In this document: in pieces, positions 1 through 7,307 of the stretch
How the letters are laid out: each line of letters begins with the position of its first letter
Position numbering within the stretch: the stretch's first letter is position 1
Origin: Caldimicrobium sp964595655
GTDB taxonomy: Bacteria > Desulfobacterota > Thermodesulfobacteria > Thermodesulfobacteriales > Thermodesulfobacteriaceae
Assembly: GCA_964595655.1 (NCBI GenBank)
Contig: CAZQQV010000017.1
Location: 1 to 27,455 of the forward strand
DNA length: 27,455 bases
Reading direction: 5' to 3'
Notes under the pieces: generated by a model
Databases searched by the model: none
What the model saw: only the letters and a program-made list of their open reading frames with translations
Told to the model about the DNA's origin: nothing
Translations under genes and position numbers: made by a program

Positions 1-44
1 ATGATAATACTTTTTAACCATTCAGCTAATTTGTTGCGATTCAT
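1..44 (-). CDS. lepB: Probable signal peptidase I, N-terminal fragment (cut by window edge)
   Basis: Only the first 14 codons lie inside the window, reading MNRNKLAEWLKSII. An AAGGAG Shine-Dalgarno at 51-56 sits six bases before the ATG at 44. The in-frame ATG at 50 directly abuts that site and is a poorer start. The gene follows lepA by about 19 bases on the same strand. A charged start followed by a W-L-x-S-I-I segment is how many type I signal peptidases begin, and lepA-lepB is a classic pair, so leader peptidase is the best guess. This rests on context and 14 residues; the catalytic Ser/Lys region is outside the window. Confidence 0.5.
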   Translation of the reverse strand, partial: MNRNKLAEWLKSII

Positions 45-63
45 CTTCATCTCCTTAAGATAT

Positions 64-1872
64 TTAGATCTTTAAAACCGCAAGAAAGGCCTCTTGAGGT
101 ATTTCCACATGCCCTATAGCCTTGAGCCTCTTTTTACCCTCTTTCTGTTTTTCAAGGAGTTTTTTCTTTCTTGTGACATCTCCGCCATAACACTTGGCAA
201 GAACATCCTTTCTAAGAGGTGGAATTCTCTCTCTTGCAATGACCTTACTTCCTATAGCGGCCTGAATAACCACCTCAAAGAGCTGTCTTGGAATAACCTC
301 TTTGAGTTTAGAAACAAGCTCTCTTCCCCGATAATAGGCCTTCTCACGATGCACAATTAAAGATAAAGCATCAACAGGCTGTTTATTAATCAGGATATCC
401 ATTTTGACTAAATCAGAAGGTCTGTAACCTATGAATTGATAATCAAGTGAGGCATATCCCTTTGAATAGCTCTTTAATTTGTCGTAAAAATCAAGAACTA
501 CTTCACTAAAGGGAAGCTCATAAACTATTACCACTCGTTCAGGGGTAATATATTTAATTTCCCTTTGAATACCCCTTTTTTCTTCACAAAGGGTTAAAAG
601 GGCTCCTATATATTCTTTGGGTGTATAAATTTCCGCACGAATATATGGCTCTAAAACCTCTTCAATTAATCCAGGATCTGGCCAGTGAGCTGGGTTTTCA
701 ATTTCCAGTTCTTTTCCATTTTTAAGACGAATTTTATACTTAACAGATGGAGCGGTGGAAATAAGATTTAATTTATATTCCCTTTCAAGCCGTTCCTGCA
801 CAATTTCCATGTGAAGAAGCCCCTGAAATCCACATCTGAAACCAAAGCCAAGGGCAGCTGAAGTCTCCATTTCATAAGAAAAGGCAGGGTCATTTAACCA
901 GAGTTTTTCAATGGCCTCCTTGAGTTGAGGGAAATCGTCACTATCCACAGGAAAAATTCCTGCAAAAACCACAGGTTTGATTTCTTTAAAGCCAGGAAGG
1001 GGGTGAACCTGGGCATTTGCCTCGGTAATGGTATCACCGATTTTAGCATCCCTTACTTCTTTAATTCCTGCAGCAATAAAGCCTACCTCTCCTGCATAGA
1101 GGGCATCAAGAGTTGTTGCTTCAGGGGCAAAAACTCCCACTTTGGTTACCTCAAAAACTTTGCCAGTTGAAACAAATTTGATTTTCATTCCAGGATAGAT
1201 TTTTCCATCTACTACCCTTAGAAGAACAACAACTCCAAGATAGGGATCATACCAGGAATCAAATACAAGGGCCCTTAAAGGAGCCTCTCTTTTACCTCTT
1301 GGGGGAGGAATTTTCTTGACGATAGCCTCAAGAACTTCTTTAATTCCTATACCAAGTTTTGCACTGACAAGTAAGGCATTCTCTGCAGGAAGACCAATAA
1401 TCTCCTCAATTTCCCTTTTGGTCTTTTCAATGTCAGCCTGGGGTAAATCAATCTTGTTGATAACAGGAATGATTTCCAAATTATTTTCCAAGGCAAGATA
1501 AACATTGGCAAGGGTTTGAGCTTCAACTCCCTGTGAGGCATCAACCACAAGAAGAGCACCTTCACAGGCTGAAAGAGCTCTTGAAACTTCATAGCTGAAA
1601 TCCACATGACCAGGTGTATCAATGAGATTTAACTGATAGATTTCACCATTTTCCCGCTCATAATAAAGTCTTACAGCCTGAGCCTTAATAGTGATTCCCC
1701 TCTCTCTTTCAAGGTCAAGCTTGTCAAGATACTGGTCTCTCATTTCCCTTGCAGAGACAGCCCCTGTGATTTCAAGCAGACGGTCTGCAAGGGTAGATTT
1801 TCCGTGATCAATATGGGCTATAATACTAAAATTTCTAATTTTTTCTTGGGGTATAACCTTGGCTTTGTTCAT
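64..1872 (-). CDS. lepA: Elongation factor 4 (LepA), ribosome back-translocating GTPase
   Basis: This is a translational GTPase that acts on stalled or mistranslocated ribosomes and in ribosome assembly. Visible G motifs are AHIDHGKST (G1, about residues 18-26), RERGITI (switch I), DTPGHVD (G3), NKIDLP (G4) and SAK (G5). EF-G-like domains follow, then the LepA-specific C-terminus with GGDVTRKKKLLEKQK and the final PQEAFLAVLK. The reading frame extends upstream to a TTG at 1911, but the ATG at 1872 gives 602 residues, the usual family length, and removes a 13-residue extension unlike any LepA. No strong Shine-Dalgarno precedes 1872. It lies 54 bases after the ABC permease and just before the probable lepB. 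Confidence 0.97.
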   Translation of the reverse strand: MNKAKVIPQEKIRNFSIIAHIDHGKSTLADRLLEITGAVSAREMRDQYLDKLDLERERGITIKAQAVRLYYERENGEIYQLNLIDTPGHVDFSYEVSRALSACEGALLVVDASQGVEAQTLANVYLALENNLEIIPVINKIDLPQADIEKTKREIEEIIGLPAENALLVSAKLGIGIKEVLEAIVKKIPPPRGKREAPLRALVFDSWYDPYLGVVVLLRVVDGKIYPGMKIKFVSTGKVFEVTKVGVFAPEATTLDALYAGEVGFIAAGIKEVRDAKIGDTITEANAQVHPLPGFKEIKPVVFAGIFPVDSDDFPQLKEAIEKLWLNDPAFSYEMETSAALGFGFRCGFQGLLHMEIVQERLEREYKLNLISTAPSVKYKIRLKNGKELEIENPAHWPDPGLIEEVLEPYIRAEIYTPKEYIGALLTLCEEKRGIQREIKYITPERVVIVYELPFSEVVLDFYDKLKSYSKGYASLDYQFIGYRPSDLVKMDILINKQPVDALSLIVHREKAYYRGRELVSKLKEVIPRQLFEVVIQAAIGSKVIARERIPPLRKDVLAKCYGGDVTRKKKLLEKQKEGKKRLKAIGHVEIPQEAFLAVLKI

Positions 1873-1926
1873 AGCTATGCTTAAAAATAACCAATCTGAA
1901 TGAAAAAACAAGGTGGGGTATAAACC

Positions 1927-2724
1927 CTACTCTCCAATTTTAACAAGTTTTCCCTTTTTCTTGGAGAGATTAAAACTAATTGCAAAGGAAAGGGCACCAA
2001 CAATTAGATAAACTGTGGTTAAAATGTATCCCTGATAAAGATTATGGGAGGGAATATTGTGAGTAAAAAGAAGGGCTCTAAAGCTTTCAAAGAAATAGGA
2101 GGGTGGGACTAAAGAGGAAATCTTTTGGAAAAGAGGAGGTAAGGCAGAAACTGGATAAAATACCGCTGAAAAAGGTAAAAAGAGAAGGGCAAGGGCCCAG
2201 GCAAGAATTTCTGCCTCTTGCCCAAGATAAAGAATAAAAGCCATGGTCAAAAGCCCAATAGCCCAGGCAAAAAAAATTAGCCCCAAGGTTAAATAAAAAA
2301 TATAAACTCCCTGAGAAAAAAAGTTGAAATTAAAGAGAAGGGAGGAAAGCAATGTCATGATGGCTGAAGCAAGAGCTGCTTTAAAGAGGCTGTAAAGAAT
2401 TAAACCAAGTAGGTATTCCATAAGGGTAAGAGGTGATACAAAGAGATGAAGAAGATTTCTTGCCCAGATATCTTCAAGAAAACCCACTGCAAGCCCCTGC
2501 TGTGCCCGAATTAAAATATTCCAGAAAATAAGGGCTCCAAGAAAGAGTGATGGAATATTCACCTTTCCCAGATCCTTTTGAAGATAAAGGGTAATAAAGC
2601 CCCAGAGGAGAAGATCAACAGTTGGCCAGTATAATAAATCAATCCACCTTGCAAAGGAGTGTTTAAGCAAATAAAGATGCCTTAAAAGAATTCCCCAGAC
2701 CCTTTTAAAGCTAAAAGTAAACAT
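1927..2724 (-). CDS. ABC-2 type transporter permease
   Basis: This is an integral membrane subunit of an ABC exporter of about 265 residues. It has around six hydrophobic helices, spread from about residue 30 to 255, and a basic C-terminus (SKKKGKLVKIGE). The architecture fits the ABC-2 permease family; the substrate cannot be read from sequence. A TTG at 2730 is possible, but the ATG at 2724 has an AAGG element nine bases upstream and is preferred. The start lies inside the 3' end of the ATPase gene, so the two are translationally coupled and form one transporter. Drug, polysaccharide or lipid export are all possible. Confidence 0.85.
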   Translation of the reverse strand: MFTFSFKRVWGILLRHLYLLKHSFARWIDLLYWPTVDLLLWGFITLYLQKDLGKVNIPSLFLGALIFWNILIRAQQGLAVGFLEDIWARNLLHLFVSPLTLMEYLLGLILYSLFKAALASAIMTLLSSLLFNFNFFSQGVYIFYLTLGLIFFAWAIGLLTMAFILYLGQEAEILAWALALLFLPFSAVFYPVSALPPLFQKISSLVPPSYFFESFRALLFTHNIPSHNLYQGYILTTVYLIVGALSFAISFNLSKKKGKLVKIGE

Positions 2725-3442
2725 CTCCAAAGACCTTAAAGTAAAGCTCCTCTAAATGGGAAACGGAAAACTCTTTAAAAACCTCTTTTAGGTGGCCATA
2801 GCCCAAAAGCCTTCCTTCCTTTAGGAGAAGAATTTTATTAATGATTCTTTCAAGGTCTCCTAATTGATGGGAAGTTAAAATTATGGCTTTTCCTTCTTTT
2901 TCTGCCCGGTTTTTGAGGATATCTCCCACATATTTAACATATTCAGGGTCAAGGCCAGCTGTTGGCTCATCTAAGAGGAGAATCTCTGGGTCTGGAAGTG
3001 AAGCCCTAACAAGATTTAGGCGCATCATTTCTCCAGAGGAAAGAGCCCTTGTCAGAACCCTTTCTTTTTCCTTAAGCTTAAAAACCCTTAAGAGCTCATC
3101 AATTCTTTTCTCTGGCTCTTTTACCTCATAAAGATGAGAAAAGACCATAAGATTTTCCTTTACTGTGAGAGAATAGGGAAGACTTACATATTGAGAAGCA
3201 AAACCCACTTTTTTCAGAATGAAACTTCGCTCTTTAAAAAGGTTTTTTCCAAAATAATAAATCTCACCTCTGTCAGGAGAAATAACCCCAAGGAGGATGT
3301 AAAGTAAAGTGCTTTTTCCTGCCCCATTGGGTCCTATGATTCCAAGGATATCACCCCTTGAAACTTCAAAGGAAATGTTTTGTAAAACTTCTTTTTTGCC
3401 AAAGCGCTTGTAAAGTCCTTTTACTCTCAGAAGGGGCTCCAT
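2711..3442 (-). CDS. ABC transporter ATP-binding protein
   Basis: This is a single nucleotide-binding domain of 243 residues that should power the permease encoded immediately downstream. It has Walker A GPNGAGKST (residues 37-45), a Q-loop glutamine in FASQYVSLP, a signature reading LSSGEMM instead of the canonical LSGGQ, Walker B ILLLDEPTAGLDP, and an H-loop in LTSHQ. The Ser in place of the second signature Gly and Glu in place of Gln are common variants in ABC-2 exporters. No clear Shine-Dalgarno precedes the ATG at 3442. The 3' end overlaps the permease gene. Confidence 0.93.
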   Translation of the reverse strand: MEPLLRVKGLYKRFGKKEVLQNISFEVSRGDILGIIGPNGAGKSTLLYILLGVISPDRGEIYYFGKNLFKERSFILKKVGFASQYVSLPYSLTVKENLMVFSHLYEVKEPEKRIDELLRVFKLKEKERVLTRALSSGEMMRLNLVRASLPDPEILLLDEPTAGLDPEYVKYVGDILKNRAEKEGKAIILTSHQLGDLERIINKILLLKEGRLLGYGHLKEVFKEFSVSHLEELYFKVFGDVYF

Positions 3443-3466
3443 AAATTAAGTGACCAGATTAAGAGA

Positions 3467-3483
3467 CCCACCCAAAGGGTGGG
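3467..3483 (-). terminator. Candidate terminator hairpin after the small basic protein gene
   Basis: A perfect 7-bp GC-rich stem (CCCACCC / GGGTGGG) with a 3-base loop lies between the stop of the small basic gene and the ABC ATPase start. On the minus strand it is followed by TCTCTTAATCT, a weak T-tract, so termination would be partial. The same hairpin lies about 24 bases before the ATPase start and could otherwise act as a leader structure. Confidence 0.45.
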
Positions 3484-3516
3484 CCATGGAGAAATATATC
3501 TGAGGAATTTTTGGGA

Positions 3517-3753
3517 TTATTGATTCTGGGTTTGGGCTTCCTGGCTAATTTTGGCTTTTTCTAAGCGAGCCAGGGCCTGCTCAAGGGTCATTATTCCTTT
3601 AGCCACAGCGTAAGCTACATAAGAATAAACGGTTGGGTCATACCCCTCAGGCCTTGGAAAAAGCCCTTTTGCACGCAGTTTGGCAAGTTTTGCCCTTCTT
3701 CTCCTTCTTCTCTCAATCTCTCTAACTCTCTCAATTTTCTTATGCCTTGCCAT
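3517..3753 (-). CDS. Small basic protein of unknown function
   Basis: A 78-residue protein. The N-terminal third is strongly basic with a run of six Arg (residues about 15-20) followed by alternating Ala/Lys/Leu, which reads as a charged helix. The middle (FPRPEGYDPTVYSYVAYAVA) resembles a small globular segment, and the C-terminus is helical and polar (Glu/Gln-rich). The ATG at 3753 has AGGAGGT ten bases upstream; the in-frame TTG at 3762 is only one base from that site and is unlikely. The gene has its own near-consensus promoter at 3789-3816. I do not recognise the family. The basic N-terminus suggests nucleic acid or ribosome binding, which is inference only. Confidence 0.75.
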   Translation of the reverse strand: MARHKKIERVREIERRRRRRAKLAKLRAKGLFPRPEGYDPTVYSYVAYAVAKGIMTLEQALARLEKAKISQEAQTQNQ

Positions 3754-3788
3754 TAAAAACAATACCTCCTTCAGTCAAATTTTTCTTA

Positions 3789-3816
3789 AATATAAAGTTA
3801 TTTACCCTCTTGTCAA
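3789..3816 (-). promoter_or_regulatory. Sigma70-type promoter of the small basic protein gene
   Basis: On the minus strand, TTGACA (3811-3816) is followed after 16 bases by TATATT (3789-3794). The predicted start point lies close to 3782, giving a leader of about 30 bases that includes AGGAGGT. The -35 box sits inside a perfect dyad (3806-3820), noted separately. Confidence 0.7.
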
Positions 3817-3820
3817 GAGG
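3806..3820. promoter_or_regulatory. Perfect dyad CCTCTTG-T-CAAGAGG over the -35 box
   Basis: Seven-base arms separated by one base overlap the -35 hexamer of the promoter at 3789-3816. A perfect dyad in this place is a plausible repressor operator, although the TTGACA core itself accounts for part of the symmetry. Confidence 0.35.
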
Positions 3821-4042
3821 ATATGTGAACCCCTGCTATTGCAAAGCGATTTTGTCACCCTGTTTGGTAAGTTTGCGCAGGATTTGAAATTTTTTGATAT
3901 GAGGTGTCTGCAAGCTTTAGCTTGCGAGATTCTTTCAAGTTCCCTTTTTGCCGCTTGCTTTAGCCCGCGTTAATAAAATCTGCATTCTTATGGTATCAGC
4001 AAGACCCTTAGTCTGCGCAAAAATTTCAAAATTTAAAAAATC
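3821..4042. other. Intergenic stretch with palindromic remnants, no gene recognised
   Basis: I see no convincing coding sequence here. It contains a 6-bp hairpin GCAAGC-TTTA-GCTTGC at 3910-3925, extended by TCT/AGA around a bulged G. A related half-palindrome, GCTTGCTTTAGCCCGC, lies near 3953-3968. A 12-base inverted repeat (TTTGAAATTTTT at 3883-3894, AAAAATTTCAAA at 4019-4030) brackets both, and TGCGCA lies next to each arm. This looks like a degraded intergenic palindromic repeat (REP-like) or a structured RNA. Confidence 0.4.
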
Positions 4043-4087
4043 AGCCTGCAAAGGTTTAAAAAGATAAAAACCTGTTAGGTGCAGGCT
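4033..4087 (-). terminator. Intrinsic terminator of the arsA-type operon
   Basis: On the minus strand an 8-bp outer stem AGCCTGCA / TGCAGGCT (4080-4087 with 4043-4050) encloses an inner 6-bp stem AGGTTT / AAACCT (4068-4073 with 4052-4057). An asymmetric six-base bulge separates them. The outer stem is followed by GATTTTTTAAAT. It lies about 84 bases past the ATPase stop codon. The T-tract is on this strand only, so it serves the minus-strand operon. Confidence 0.6.
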
Positions 4088-4170
4088 TTGGTCTACAAGA
4101 ATAATCAAAGAACAGGCTAAAAACTACAAGCTTAAGAGAATTTTAAAAATAGTTAGGCAAAAAATTTAGA

Positions 4171-5325
4171 TTAATTTGGAGAGGAAAAGATTATCTCCAG
4201 GGTTTGACCTTTAATTTTAGCCCCTTCAATCTCCTTATTTAGAAGACTCCTTGGTAAAAAGAAGTGCTTTTTAAAGTTTCTGATTTTAATGATAAGGTCA
4301 TCGTCCTTTCTTACGATGTCAGGCATCTCCTCAGGTATGTCCTTAAGATAAAGCCGTAGGTAACATTTTCCATCTTTTTCTTCAATTTCAAAGGGTTTGT
4401 CCTTGAAAAAGACAGAAGAGGGATCTTGATCCCCATAAATAGCCCTTCCAAATTCTTTTAACCTTTCAATTCCAAGAATCTCTCCCTTAACTTGAGGAAT
4501 GAGAAAAACTGGAGTTGGTTCAAAGGCTTTAAGAATTCGCTCTACATAAGGCTTTTGATAGCTGTAAAGGGGGCTTTCTTCAGAGGGGACTCTATTTAAA
4601 AAAATGGCATCCACATTAAACCCAAAGAGATGAAGATAGGTATAGGCCTTTTCCGTTTCACGCAAAACCATTTTTTCTGGGTTTGTGACCAGTCTGACAC
4701 TTGAGATCTCTTGATTTTGAAGAAGATGATAGAGGTTGTAAACCTGTCTGAAAAGGTCTTCAAGGGCGTCATAGGTTTCCTCTTCAGGAAGGGGCATATC
4801 GGTAACCATTTTTGCTGCAGGTCTAATGAAACGCATAAGTTTTCTCTGTAGGGGTAAAATTTTAGTTATCCACCAGCTTGCTGCATCAGGAAGGCTTAAA
4901 AATCTCAAGGTCTCTCCAGTGGGAGCAGAATCCACAATGATTACATCATAGAGCTTATCTTCATAGTGCTTGTTAATCCAGAGAAAGGCACAAACCTCTT
5001 CCATCCCAGGAAGAATGGCAAGTTCATCCGCCATAATGTTATCTATACCCTGCCATCTAAGCAGACTTTTGAGATATTCCTGAAGCTTTCCCCAGAATTT
5101 CTCTACAGAAAAGTAAACATCAATTTCTTGAGCAAAGAGATTTGGGGAAACTTTCTTCGGCTCTGGCCCAATTTCCTCCTCAAGGACATCTGAAAGAGAA
5201 TGCGCAGGATCAACCGAGACCACAAGGACTTTTTTTCCCAGCTCAGAAAGATAGGCTGCCGTTGCTGCAGAAAGGGTAGTTTTACCAACTCCGCCTTTGC
5301 CTGTGAAAAGAAGAATCCTTCCCAT
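4171..5325 (-). CDS. ArsA/GET3-family ATPase with C-terminal HSP20-like domain
   Basis: A soluble SIMIBI-class ATPase of 384 residues with a single nucleotide-binding domain. It has the deviant Walker A GKGGVGKTT (residues 9-17), switch I DPAHS (about 40-44), switch II DSAPTGETLR (about 132-141) and the nucleotide-base contact TNPEKM. Residues from about 300 form a beta-rich tail ending LEIIFSS, resembling the alpha-crystallin-like domain fused to many bacterial ArsA homologues. No arsB, arsC, arsD or arsR is nearby, so arsenite pumping is doubtful. A Get3-like client or tail-anchored-protein role is the alternative. The ATG at 5325 follows the small upstream gene by five bases with AAGGG before it, so the two genes are coupled. 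Confidence 0.88.
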   Translation of the reverse strand: MGRILLFTGKGGVGKTTLSAATAAYLSELGKKVLVVSVDPAHSLSDVLEEEIGPEPKKVSPNLFAQEIDVYFSVEKFWGKLQEYLKSLLRWQGIDNIMADELAILPGMEEVCAFLWINKHYEDKLYDVIIVDSAPTGETLRFLSLPDAASWWITKILPLQRKLMRFIRPAAKMVTDMPLPEEETYDALEDLFRQVYNLYHLLQNQEISSVRLVTNPEKMVLRETEKAYTYLHLFGFNVDAIFLNRVPSEESPLYSYQKPYVERILKAFEPTPVFLIPQVKGEILGIERLKEFGRAIYGDQDPSSVFFKDKPFEIEEKDGKCYLRLYLKDIPEEMPDIVRKDDDLIIKIRNFKKHFFLPRSLLNKEIEGAKIKGQTLEIIFSSPN

Positions 5326-5330
5326 AACCC

Positions 5331-5543
5331 TTATTTTTCTCTCTCAACTTTTATCTTTTTGACCTCGCCTTTTTCCTTTTCAAGCTCTTCAATTTTTTTC
5401 TCTATCACGCTTTTTACTGCAAGGAGAATCTCTTTTCTTGCATTCTTGAGATGTTTCTTGGTTTCATCAGGCACAAAGGAAAAGACATCCTCTAAAAAGG
5501 CATCCCAGGCCTTAACTAAGTACTCAACCCATCTTGCCTGCAT
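5331..5543 (-). CDS. Small helical protein paired with the ArsA-type ATPase
   Basis: A 70-residue protein of unknown family. It has an aromatic N-terminus (RWVEYLVKAWDAFLEDVFSF), then a strongly charged Lys/Glu helix of about 35 residues that is probably a coiled coil or amphipathic helix. The ATG at 5543 is preferred because GGAGGG lies seven bases upstream. The earlier ATG at 5567 lacks any Shine-Dalgarno and would fall only a few bases after the predicted transcription start. It ends five bases before the ATPase start, so the two are probably co-translated and may interact. The function is unknown. Confidence 0.7.
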   Translation of the reverse strand: MQARWVEYLVKAWDAFLEDVFSFVPDETKKHLKNARKEILLAVKSVIEKKIEELEKEKGEVKKIKVEREK

Positions 5544-5579
5544 ATCTTCACCCTCCCCTTTACTCATGTTTACATAACA

Positions 5580-5608
5580 ATATTAAGACAAATTAATAAT
5601 CAAGACAA
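5580..5608 (-). promoter_or_regulatory. Sigma70-type promoter of the ArsA-type operon
   Basis: On the minus strand, TTGTCT (5603-5608), 17 bases, then TAATAT (5580-5585). The predicted start near 5573 gives a 30-base leader to the ATG at 5543, which supports that start. GTCTT recurs several times around the -35 region, possibly a regulator site. Confidence 0.5.
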
Positions 5609-5724
5609 GACTTAAAGATACCTTGGCAAGACTTAGTTTTTAGTTTATCTCCAGAGAGAGGATGAAAGCGGAAAATCCCTTTAATTTAAGGGGTATGATT
5701 TAGCCAAGGAATAAATAAAGAAAA

Positions 5725-5744
5725 GTTTGAACTTTAAATCAAAC
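5725..5744 (-). terminator. Candidate terminator at the ychF stop
   Basis: On the minus strand GTTTGA, an 8-base loop and TCAAAC are followed by TTTTCTTTATT. The 5' arm overlaps the end of ychF and its TGA stop (5739-5741). The stem is AT-rich, so it is probably weak. A second small hairpin (5677-5692, CCCTT/AAGGG) followed by TTTT lies 40 bases further on and may back it up. Confidence 0.45.
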
Positions 5745-6848
5745 ATTAAATTTGAAATAAATGATATCTCCATCTTGTACAAAATAGTCTTTTCCTTCAA
5801 GACGAAGAAGTCCAAGTTCTCTTGCCTTCTGAAAGGATTCCACTTTAACATATTCTTCAAAGGGGATAACTTCTGCGCAAATAAAGCCCTTTTCAAAATC
5901 TGAGTGAATAACTCCTGCAGCCTCTTTGGCAGTGGTTCCCTTCTTAATGGTCCAGGCCCTTGCCTCGTTCTTATTTGCAGTAAAAAAGGTGATTAGATTT
6001 AAGAGCTTAAAGCCCACTTTTATCATTTGGGAAAGCCCTGGCTCATTTAGGCCAAAAGCTTCAAGAAAGGCCCTTCTCTCCTTCTCTTCAAGCCCAATTA
6101 ATTCTGCCTCAATCTTTCCACAAAGGGCTATCAGGGGAATCCTTTCTTTCTCAGCCTTTTCTTTTAAAGCCTTATAGTGAGGATTTTTTGTGGGATCAGG
6201 AAGGTCCTCTTCACCAATATTGGCTATATACATAACAGGCTTTGGGGTTAATAGAAAGAGCACTTTTTCTAAGAAAAACCACTCCTCCTGTGAAAAGGCC
6301 TCTTTGAGAAGTCTTAATGGTTTAAAATCCTGAAGAAAAGATATGGCCCTTTCAATGGTTTCAAGCTCTTCTTTTGCCTTTTTGTCGCCTCTTGCAAGTT
6401 TTACAGTCTTTTCTTTTCTCTTTTCCAAGGTTTGGAGATCAGCAAGTATCAATTCGAGATCAACAATTTCTGCATCTCTTACAGGATTAATCTCTCCTTC
6501 CACATGAACTACATCTTCCTTTTCAAAACAGCGTAAAATCTGAGCAATGGCAGAGACATTTCTTATATGGGAAAGAAACTGATTACCGAGACCTTCTCCT
6601 TTACTTGCGCCTTTTACAAGTCCAGCAATATCAACAAATTCAATGAAGGCAGAAGTAGCCTTTGCGCTTTTTTCCTTTTTGGCAATAATTTCGAGTCTCT
6701 CATCGGGAATAGCAACCATTCCAATATTAGGCTCAATGGTGCAAAAGGGATAGTTAGCAACTTCAGCTTTAGCCTTTTGAATGAGGGCGTTAAAAATAGT
6801 TGACTTTCCTACATTTGGAAGACCAACAAGACCTATTTTTAAATTCAT
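5739..6848 (-). CDS. ychF: YchF/Obg-like ribosome-binding ATPase
   Basis: A 369-residue Obg-family P-loop protein of the YchF/OLA1 branch, which prefers ATP and binds ribosomes. It has G1 GLPNVGKST (residues 9-17), a switch region with NYPFCTIEPN, G3 DIAGLVKGAS, and the YchF-type nucleotide motif NIGEED in place of NKxD. A coiled-coil hairpin follows (about 120-200). The TGS domain at the C-terminus includes FFTANKNEARAWT, GVIHSDFEKGFICAEV and the final GDIIYFKFNV. Length and all signatures match the family. It starts 20 bases after the YbgC-type thioesterase gene on the same strand, so the two probably share a transcript. Confidence 0.97.
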   Translation of the reverse strand: MNLKIGLVGLPNVGKSTIFNALIQKAKAEVANYPFCTIEPNIGMVAIPDERLEIIAKKEKSAKATSAFIEFVDIAGLVKGASKGEGLGNQFLSHIRNVSAIAQILRCFEKEDVVHVEGEINPVRDAEIVDLELILADLQTLEKRKEKTVKLARGDKKAKEELETIERAISFLQDFKPLRLLKEAFSQEEWFFLEKVLFLLTPKPVMYIANIGEEDLPDPTKNPHYKALKEKAEKERIPLIALCGKIEAELIGLEEKERRAFLEAFGLNEPGLSQMIKVGFKLLNLITFFTANKNEARAWTIKKGTTAKEAAGVIHSDFEKGFICAEVIPFEEYVKVESFQKARELGLLRLEGKDYFVQDGDIIYFKFNV

Positions 6849-6868
6849 AAAAAAATTATAAAACAGAA

Positions 6869-7258
6869 TTATTTTTTAAGTAGGGTTTGAATTTTTTCAG
6901 GGAGACGAACGATTTTTCCTTCTCTATTAATTGGTACATGGGTTGTCTTTCCCTGACAGAGAAGTTCGTCTTTTCGATAAATTTCGTAAGAAAAGGTAAT
7001 TTTAAAGGGTTTTAATTCAGAAAGGGTTGTTTTTATCGTTAATAAATCATCGTATCTTGCAGAGGCCTTATACTTGGCATAAACCTCAACTACAGGGAGG
7101 ATGATTCCTAAGTCTTCTTCTATTTCTTTATAGGTTAAGCCCCTTTGGCGAATAAATTCTGTTCTTCCTATTTCAAAGAGGCGCAAATAATTAGCATAAT
7201 ACATTACCCCGCCGCAATCGGTATCTCCATAAATAACACGATAGGAAATTTCAACCAT
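6869..7258 (-). CDS. ybgC: YbgC/FadM-type acyl-CoA thioesterase (hotdog fold)
   Basis: A 129-residue single hotdog-domain protein. The signature YGDTDCGGVMYYANYLRLFEIGRTEF (residues 9-34) carries the family Asp in DTD and the Tyr/Asn/Glu helix that contacts acyl-CoA. The end KPFKITFSYEI and the C-terminal strand match TIGR00051-type thioesterases. Substrates in relatives are short-chain acyl-CoA or 4-hydroxybenzoyl-CoA; none can be assigned here. There is no tol-pal cluster next to it, unlike in E. coli. It lies upstream of ychF and diverges from pyrR across 49 bases. Confidence 0.85.
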   Translation of the reverse strand: MVEISYRVIYGDTDCGGVMYYANYLRLFEIGRTEFIRQRGLTYKEIEEDLGIILPVVEVYAKYKASARYDDLLTIKTTLSELKPFKITFSYEIYRKDELLCQGKTTHVPINREGKIVRLPEKIQTLLKK

Positions 7259-7307
7259 ATTTAGGACTTCCCCTTGCTAAATTTTAAAAGAAAGGTATTC
7301 TTAAATT

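Noticed and set aside
3680..3973. Open frame of 97 codons on the plus strand
   Set aside because: It runs antisense through the start of the small basic gene and its promoter and has no ribosome site. Its composition is non-protein-like beyond the overlap.
4171..5325. Arsenite efflux ATPase (strict ArsA)
   Set aside because: A single nucleotide-binding domain, and no arsB, arsD or arsR nearby; called only as an ArsA/Get3-family ATPase.
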